Below, one piece after another: positions 5,614 through 9,395 of a DNA stretch of 9,395 nt (positions within the stretch are counted from its first letter, which is position 1; each line of letters starts with the position of its first letter). A model generated the notes under the pieces. The model did not search any database, was not told where the DNA came from, and saw only the letters and a list, made by a program, of their open reading frames with translations. Source of the DNA: Bacteroidota bacterium (GTDB taxonomy: Bacteria; Bacteroidota; Bacteroidia; JACCXN01); assembly GCA_013696965.1 (NCBI GenBank), contig JACCXN010000061.1, positions 1 through 9,395 of the forward strand, written 5' to 3'. A program made the translations under genes and the position numbers.

Positions 5614-7731
5614 ATGAAAAAAAATATTTTTCTCCCTATTCTATTCGTTGCAGCAATAGCCTGTAATGAAAAAGAAAAAAATGAAACGCCAAGTCTTGTT
5701 TATCCATTAACTGTTAAAACCAACCAGAGTGATACTTATTTTGGAACAGTTATCCAGGATCCTTATCGTTGGTTGGAGGATGATAATTCAGAAGAAACAG
5801 CAGAATGGGTGAAGGCCCAAAATGAAGTAACATTTAATTTTCTTTCCACAATTCCTTTTAGGAATAAGATCAAGGACCGGCTTACCGAAGTTTGGAATTT
5901 CGCCAAATATTCCACTCCCTTTAAAGAATCAGGCAAGTACTATTTTTATAAGAATGACGGAATCCAAAACCAAAGCGTGCTTTATGTTCAGGATTCATTA
6001 ACAAGCGAGCCAAGGGTTTTAATTGATCCGAATAAATTTTCGCAGGATGGTACTTCAGCATTAACGAATTTTACAATTTCGAACAACGGAAAATATGCAG
6101 CCTATGGAATATCAAAGGCCGGATCAGACTGGAAAGAATTTTTTGTAATGGACTTAAAAACAGGTGAAAATTTAAGTGATCACATTAAATGGGTGAAATT
6201 TTCTGGCACTGCCTGGAAAGGCGATGGTTTTTACTATACCAGGTATGATGTAAAAGATGAGAAGCATCTGCTTTCAGAAAAAAATGAATTTCCAAAGGTA
6301 TATTACCATAAAATTGGAGAACTTCAAGAGAAAGATGTGCTTATACATGGAGATAATGTAAATGCATTACGTGGGTTTTATGCAGGTGTAACTGAGGATG
6401 AAAAATTTATTTATTTATCTGAAACCGAAACTACAAGTGGTAATGCCCTGTATTTTAAAAAATCAGATTCCAAAACAGGATTTATAAAAATTGCTGATGG
6501 TTTTGTTAATGACTATAATGTAATTGATAACATTAACGAAGATCTGCTTATTCTTACCAATGACAATGCACCTCGATACAGGCTTATTCGCGTTGATACG
6601 AAAAATCCAGGAAGAGAAAACTGGAAAGAAGTTATTCCCCAAAACCAGGATGTTTTACAAAGAGTAGAAATTGCCAACGGGAAAATAATAGCCAATTACA
6701 TGAAAGATGTCAGCACAAGGCTATACTGTTATACATTGGATGGAACTTTTGAAAAAGAAATAACACTTCCCGGGCTTGGAATTGTAAATTCTTTCAGCGG
6801 AAAAAAAGATGAGTCTGTTTCTTTTTTCTCCTTCTCCACATTTACTGCTCCAACAATAATTTATAAATACGATTTAAATTCAGGTGTGACCGAAATTTTC
6901 AGAAAGCCCGAGGTTAATTTCAACCACGAGGAATATGAAACCGCACAGGTGTTTTATCCGAGCAAAGATGGCACTAAAATCCCGATGTTTATTACCCATA
7001 AAAAAGGGATAAAACTCGATGGAAAAAACCCGGTAATGTTATATGGCTATGGCGGTTTTAATATTTCTGTAACACCGGGTTTTAAAGTTGAAAACACAGT
7101 TTTTCTTGAGAATGGAGGAATTTACGCAGTGGCAAATATAAGAGGTGGTGGAGAATATGGAAAAGATTGGCACAACGCAGGAACTCAATTAAAAAAACAG
7201 AACGTTTTTGATGATTTTATTGCCGCAGCGGAATATTTAATAAACCAAAAATACACATCGGCTGATAAATTAGCCATTAGTGGGCGCTCAAATGGGGGAT
7301 TACTTGTTGGTGCAGCAATTACCCAAAGGCCCGATTTGTTTAAAGTAGCCATTCCAGGGGTAGGTGTTTTGGATATGCTAAGGTATCATACCTTCACAAT
7401 TGGTTATGCGTGGGCAACAGATTACGGAAAAAGCGATGATGAAATTCAGTTTAAGAACCTTTTAAAATACTCTCCATTGCATAATGTGAATGCATTAGCC
7501 TATCCGGCAACATTGGTTATTACTGGTGATCATGATGACCGTGTAGTACCGGCACATTCATTTAAATTTATTGCAGAATTACAGGAAAAACAAACAGGAA
7601 AAGAACCTGTGTTGATTCGAATAGATGTGAATGCAGGGCATGGTGCTGGAAAGCCTGTATCAAAACAAATTGACGAGGCTGCTGATACCTGGGCTTTTAT
7701 ATTCCATCATTTGGGCATGGAAGTAAAATAA
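5614..7731 (+). CDS. Prolyl oligopeptidase family serine peptidase (S9A), predicted lipoprotein
   Basis: A 705-residue protein, close to the usual family length of about 710. Prolyl oligopeptidases cleave short peptides after proline; a beta-propeller restricts access to the active site. The propeller spans about residues 30-430 (starting YPLTVKTNQ...DPYRWLEDDNSEET) and the alpha/beta-hydrolase domain about 460-705. The catalytic triad is visible: Ser559 in GRSNGGLL, Asp641 in GDHDDRVVP and His676 in NAGHGAGK. Arg643, the counterpart of the substrate-binding Arg, and the IRGGGEYG loop (about 509-516) are also present, so it should be active. The N-terminus MKKNIFLPILFVAAIAC has a lipobox-like AIAC with Cys17, predicting a lipid-anchored periplasmic or envelope enzyme. 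The gene stands alone, with a candidate promoter before it and a terminator after it. A role in peptide scavenging is inferred. Confidence 0.95.
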   Translation: MKKNIFLPILFVAAIACNEKEKNETPSLVYPLTVKTNQSDTYFGTVIQDPYRWLEDDNSEETAEWVKAQNEVTFNFLSTIPFRNKIKDRLTEVWNFAKYSTPFKESGKYYFYKNDGIQNQSVLYVQDSLTSEPRVLIDPNKFSQDGTSALTNFTISNNGKYAAYGISKAGSDWKEFFVMDLKTGENLSDHIKWVKFSGTAWKGDGFYYTRYDVKDEKHLLSEKNEFPKVYYHKIGELQEKDVLIHGDNVNALRGFYAGVTEDEKFIYLSETETTSGNALYFKKSDSKTGFIKIADGFVNDYNVIDNINEDLLILTNDNAPRYRLIRVDTKNPGRENWKEVIPQNQDVLQRVEIANGKIIANYMKDVSTRLYCYTLDGTFEKEITLPGLGIVNSFSGKKDESVSFFSFSTFTAPTIIYKYDLNSGVTEIFRKPEVNFNHEEYETAQVFYPSKDGTKIPMFITHKKGIKLDGKNPVMLYGYGGFNISVTPGFKVENTVFLENGGIYAVANIRGGGEYGKDWHNAGTQLKKQNVFDDFIAAAEYLINQKYTSADKLAISGRSNGGLLVGAAITQRPDLFKVAIPGVGVLDMLRYHTFTIGYAWATDYGKSDDEIQFKNLLKYSPLHNVNALAYPATLVITGDHDDRVVPAHSFKFIAELQEKQTGKEPVLIRIDVNAGHGAGKPVSKQIDEAADTWAFIFHHLGMEVK

Positions 7732-7774
7732 ACACTTTATTAAATAATGTCCTGAAATAAATTGACAAAATTTT

Positions 7775-7811
7775 AAAAATCCCGACTGCCTCGGCTAGTC
7801 GGGATTTTTTT
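7775..7811. terminator. Intrinsic terminator after the prolyl oligopeptidase gene
   Basis: AAAAATCCCGACT (7775-7787) pairs perfectly with AGTCGGGATTTTT (7797-7809) around a 9-nt loop that can itself pair GCC/GGC. T7 follows on the + strand (7805-7811) and an A-run precedes it, so it can work in both directions. It lies 43 bp after the peptidase stop. Confidence 0.9.
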
Positions 7812-7993
7812 AATATTAAAATAGGGGTATTTTCTTAAATTTCATATTTAAGTTTGTCAAGCTTGATTAAAATGTTCTTTTATAACTTATTCTAAAATCT
7901 TAAAATAACGTTGAACTTTAATCATTTGGAGACCGTTTGGTTATTCTAAATTATCAAATATTGATAATGGTTACACTATACCTATTTCAGAAC
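7812..7993. other. AT-rich spacer between terminator and repeat cluster
   Basis: No coding frame of useful length, RNA gene or clear promoter is seen. One small inverted repeat, TTATCAAATATTGATAA (7950-7966), is present; it could be an operator-like site but nothing supports a function. Confidence 0.5.
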
Positions 7994-8104
7994 ATGAAAT
8001 TACTTTTTAAGAAAAAAGGAATTACTTTCTTGCTAAGGAAAGAGACATTTATTTCAAGAGGCATTACTTTCTTTTTAAGAAAGGAGACATTTATAACTTT
8101 TTAA
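7994..8104 (+). CDS. Possible 36-residue repeat peptide (doubtful gene)
   Basis: ATG at 7994 reads MKLLFKKK, then two 14-residue repeats: GITFLLRKETFISR (8018-8059) and GITFFLRKETFITF (8060-8101), ending in TAA at 8102. The peptide would be strongly basic and hydrophobic, like some toxic or membrane-active small peptides. The repeat continues past the stop only in degenerate form, and no conserved family is recognised. The repeat may be DNA-level only, with the open frame a by-product of a 42-bp (3 x 14) unit. It sits between two strong terminators and has no clear promoter. Confidence 0.25.
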   Translation: MKLLFKKKGITFLLRKETFISRGITFFLRKETFITF

Positions 8105-8143
8105 GAAAAAGGCATTACTTTTTAACAAAAGAGGCCATTTGTT
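7997..8143. repeat. Cluster of imperfect 42-bp tandem repeats with small hairpins
   Basis: Two full 42-bp units, 8018-8059 and 8060-8101, match at 31 of 42 positions (30 of the first 35), sharing ATTACTTTCTT and GAGACATTTAT. Partial units flank them: 7997-8019 and 8093-8111 (both containing ACTTTTTAAGAAAAA) and 8112-8143 (GGCATTACTTT then GAGGCCATTTG). ATTACTTT recurs at 7999, 8021, 8063 and 8114. Units can fold into small stems such as CTTTCTT-TTT-AAGAAAG (8068-8084). The last partial unit runs into the left arm of the terminator at 8127, suggesting that the terminator stem grew from a repeat copy. Confidence 0.75.
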
Positions 8144-8163
8144 TTCCAAATGGCCTCTTTTTT
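8127..8163. terminator. Strong bidirectional terminator downstream of the YtxH gene
   Basis: A perfect 15-bp stem, AAAAGAGGCCATTTG (8127-8141) and CAAATGGCCTCTTTT (8147-8161), with the loop TTTTC. T-tracts follow on the + strand, and the left-arm A-run gives Ts on the - strand. It lies 19 bp after the - strand YtxH stop and serves the convergent arrangement with the peptidase gene. Confidence 0.9.
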
Positions 8164-8182
8164 ACATCCCACAAAAAATTAA

Positions 8183-8416
8183 TTACCTTCTTCCTGTAGT
8201 TCTTTCAACCATTTCATTGGCTTTTCTATAAGCTCTCTCACCTGATTCAGCCATTTCATCCATTGTTGATTCAACATTTCCTGTAAACTCATCAGTTAAT
8301 CTTCGCGTTTTGCTAGCAATTTTTCTTCTTGTTTCGGTTCCTCTGTCAGGTGCATATAATATTGCAATGATAGTTCCTGCAGCTACTCCGGTAAAAAATG
8401 TCCAAAATGTTCTCAT
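8183..8416 (-). CDS. YtxH-family small membrane protein
   Basis: A 77-residue protein. Residues 4-22 form one transmembrane segment with a GxxxG pattern (G10, G14) followed by LYAPDRGTETRRKI (20-33), the hallmark of the YtxH family, whose usual text is G-x-LfAPksGkeTRkkI. The remainder (about 34-77) is a charged amphipathic helix (KTRRLTDEF, MDEMAESGERAYRKANEMVE), likely a cytoplasmic coiled coil. Members are often linked to general stress responses but have no defined biochemical activity. The ATG at 8416 follows an A-rich leader (ACAAAAAAAC). A 204-bp gap without a clear terminator separates it from the response regulator upstream on the same strand, so co-transcription is possible but unproven. 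I saw no convincing promoter in the gap. Confidence 0.88.
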   Translation of the reverse strand: MRTFWTFFTGVAAGTIIAILYAPDRGTETRRKIASKTRRLTDEFTGNVESTMDEMAESGERAYRKANEMVERTTGRR

Positions 8417-8620
8417 GTTTTTTTGTTTTTAAGTTAGAAATGTGAATAAAAAGATTGGTATTTGTAATGTGTATTATTTGTTAAAAATCTTGCCAAAATT
8501 TTCTTTTCAAACAAACATTGATTTATGCTATTAAGCTTGAATGAGAAAATGCAGGTTCTGATTTTGATTAGGAAAAAATTCCACAAAAGGGGAAAAACAA
8601 CCACGGATTGCAATTTATGT

Positions 8621-9130
8621 TTAAGGATTGTAAATGAAACTCAAGGTTAAGAAAACAAGAACTGTAATTAAAAAAACACTTGCAGTTAATCTTAACCATA
8701 ACCTTTGATCCTTTGCTTCGTCTTTAAGCTTTTTTGCATGTACAATATTATTTATTGCGTTTTGTGTACGTACAAATGCGCTTTCGCTTTTAGATACATA
8801 ATCGAAAGCCCCTTCTTTAACCGATGTTACTGCAATATCAATCTTGTCTTGTCCTGATAAAATAACCACCTTGGTTTCCGGGCTTAACTTTTTAATTTCC
8901 TGCATTGTTTGTATACCATTAATTGCTTTAGGATTTGTTCCATTAAGAAAATAATCCAGCACAACAACATCAGGTTTAATGTTCATGTTCTTCAGGCATT
9001 CCTCTCCAGAGGTAAATGTATGGATGTTACTGGAATAATGCCTGGAATGTTTTAAATTGTTCTCCAACATTTTTAAATAGATGAGATCATCATCCACAAA
9101 AAAGATATTTATTTTTTGTTTGTTTTTCAT
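8621..9130 (-). CDS. Receiver-domain response regulator with a C-terminal transmembrane helix
   Basis: A 169-residue protein. Residues about 6-128 form a CheY-like receiver: acidic pocket in FFVDDDL (Asp13-15), phosphoacceptor Asp59 in VVVLDYFL, Ser92 of the conserved Ser/Thr switch in VVILSGQ, and Lys114 in YVSKSES. All phosphorylation residues are present, so it should accept phosphate from a histidine kinase. There is no DNA-binding or enzymatic output domain. After a short charged linker (HAKKLKDEAKDQR, 131-143) comes one hydrophobic helix at about 146-166 (RLTASVFLITVLVFLTLSFI) and then YNP, which would tether the receiver to the inner membrane by its C-terminus. No partner kinase is in the window. 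The start codon at 9130 lies inside a repeated leader element (AAATTATATACATATGAA), and YtxH lies downstream. Output by protein-protein contact at the membrane is inference. Confidence 0.9.
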   Translation of the reverse strand: MKNKQKINIFFVDDDLIYLKMLENNLKHSRHYSSNIHTFTSGEECLKNMNIKPDVVVLDYFLNGTNPKAINGIQTMQEIKKLSPETKVVILSGQDKIDIAVTSVKEGAFDYVSKSESAFVRTQNAINNIVHAKKLKDEAKDQRLWLRLTASVFLITVLVFLTLSFIYNP

Positions 9131-9252
9131 ATGTATATAATTTATTCGTTGTTAATTATTCCTTTATTGAATGCATGCTAAAGCATTTGTTTTTTTAATT
9201 GTTATCCCGATTTATCGAGAGCAATTTATATCATTCCTGTTTGTGCATGGTT
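9126..9252 (-). repeat. Dispersed leader element, copy B1 (upstream of the response regulator)
   Basis: Read on the - strand it runs from AACCATGCAC (9252-9243) through the imperfect palindrome TCTCGAT-AA-ATCGGGA, the 9202-9177 block (ACAATTAAAAA...TGCTTTAGC) and the 9163-9140 block to AAATTATATACATATGAA, which includes the response regulator start. The same blocks stand in the same order at 2436-2589 on the + strand. Copy B1 lacks about 25-30 bp that copy A has between the first box and the palindrome. It is the likely 5' leader of the response regulator mRNA. Confidence 0.7.
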
Positions 9253-9265
9253 AATTTTTAGCTAT

Positions 9266-9376
9266 TTCATATGTATATAATTTAACTGTTAATTGACATC
9301 CCGATTTATCGGGAGCCATGTTATATTCATTAGCGTTTGTGAACGGTTCGTGCATGGCTACCCGATAGCTATCGGG
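9266..9376 (-). repeat. Leader element, copy B2 (shortened tandem copy)
   Basis: This 111-bp unit repeats the 18-mer TTCATATGTATATAATTT (9266-9283; also 9126-9143 and 9377-9394) and a 26-nt palindrome block (9291-9316) that matches 9197-9222 at 23 of 26 positions. It lacks the 9140-9190 part of copy B1. Its ATG on the - strand gives ATG AAA TAG, so no gene is attached; it is a start region without a gene. Confidence 0.7.
9299..9314. other. Palindrome in leader copy B2
   Basis: TCCCGAT-TT-ATCGGGA, a perfect 7-bp stem. The equivalent in copy B1 (9205-9220) has one mismatch, and copy A has TCCCGA-ATAAA-TCGGGA. There is no T-tract, so it is not an obvious terminator. It could be an operator or a structural element of the repeat. 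Confidence 0.65.
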
Positions 9377-9377
9377 T
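9360..9377. other. Perfect 18-bp palindrome
   Basis: ACCCGATAGCTATCGGGT is self-complementary without a loop. It sits at the junction of two tandem leader copies, directly beside the third TTCATATGTATATAATTT. Loop-less palindromes suit a dimeric DNA-binding protein or a repeat boundary. Confidence 0.65.
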
Positions 9378-9395
9378 TCATATGTATATAATTTC
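9377..9395 (-). repeat. Third copy of the leader start region, cut by the window edge
   Basis: TTCATATGTATATAATTT (9377-9394) is identical to 9126-9143 and 9266-9283, so the tandem array continues beyond the window. On the - strand its ATG reads seven codons (MNPIAIG) before TAG. Confidence 0.6.

Noticed and set aside
6513-6695. Reverse-strand ORF of 60 codons
   Set aside because: Inside the intact prolyl oligopeptidase gene; a shadow frame.
8420-8560. Sigma70-like promoter for YtxH on the - strand (TTGGCA ... TAATAC)
   Set aside because: The spacer is only 14 bp and Bacteroidota use a different consensus; no TTG/TAnnTTTG pair with proper spacing was found.
9126-9395. Possible CRISPR array because of the three identical 18-mers
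   Set aside because: Only three short A/T-rich copies with unequal 140 and 111-bp spacing, and the intervening sequence is itself related. No cas genes are present.

Overview
The window is AT-rich chromosomal DNA from a member of the Bacteroidota. The evidence is a Type IX secretion (T9SS) C-terminal sorting domain, a tail-fibre-like protein with VGIGTxxP repeats of a kind common in this phylum, starts preceded by A/T-rich leaders instead of Shine-Dalgarno sequences, and a candidate promoter of the Bacteroidota TTG / TAnnTTTG type. Genus and species cannot be told from the sequence.

Left part (1-5613, all + strand) is a cell-surface gene cluster. It holds the 3' part of a VGIGT-repeat, coiled-coil surface protein, a short frameshifted lipoprotein gene, two tandem paralogous outer-membrane beta-barrel-like proteins, and a large T9SS-sorted protein whose signal-peptide region is also out of frame. 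A gene relic related to the first protein follows, then non-coding sequence. The region looks like a decaying or fast-evolving surface locus.

Middle part (5614-7731) is an intact lipoprotein-type prolyl oligopeptidase (S9A) with all catalytic residues, a candidate promoter upstream and a strong terminator downstream. From 7812 to 8182 there is a small 42-bp repeat cluster, part of which is readable as a 36-codon ORF, followed by a second strong bidirectional terminator.

Right part (8183-9395) is on the - strand: a YtxH-family small membrane protein and, upstream of it, an unusual response regulator consisting of a receiver domain plus a C-terminal transmembrane helix. The end of the window holds imperfect tandem copies of a palindrome-containing element.

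The most interesting observation is that this right-end element is homologous to the intergenic sequence upstream of the second beta-barrel gene, about 6.6 kb away on the other strand. In both places the similarity runs up to and into an ATGAAAA start codon, so it looks like a dispersed 5' leader or translation-start element attached to unrelated genes. No complete, clearly new multi-gene system was seen. The leader element, the two signal-peptide frameshifts and the REC-TM protein are the leads worth following.
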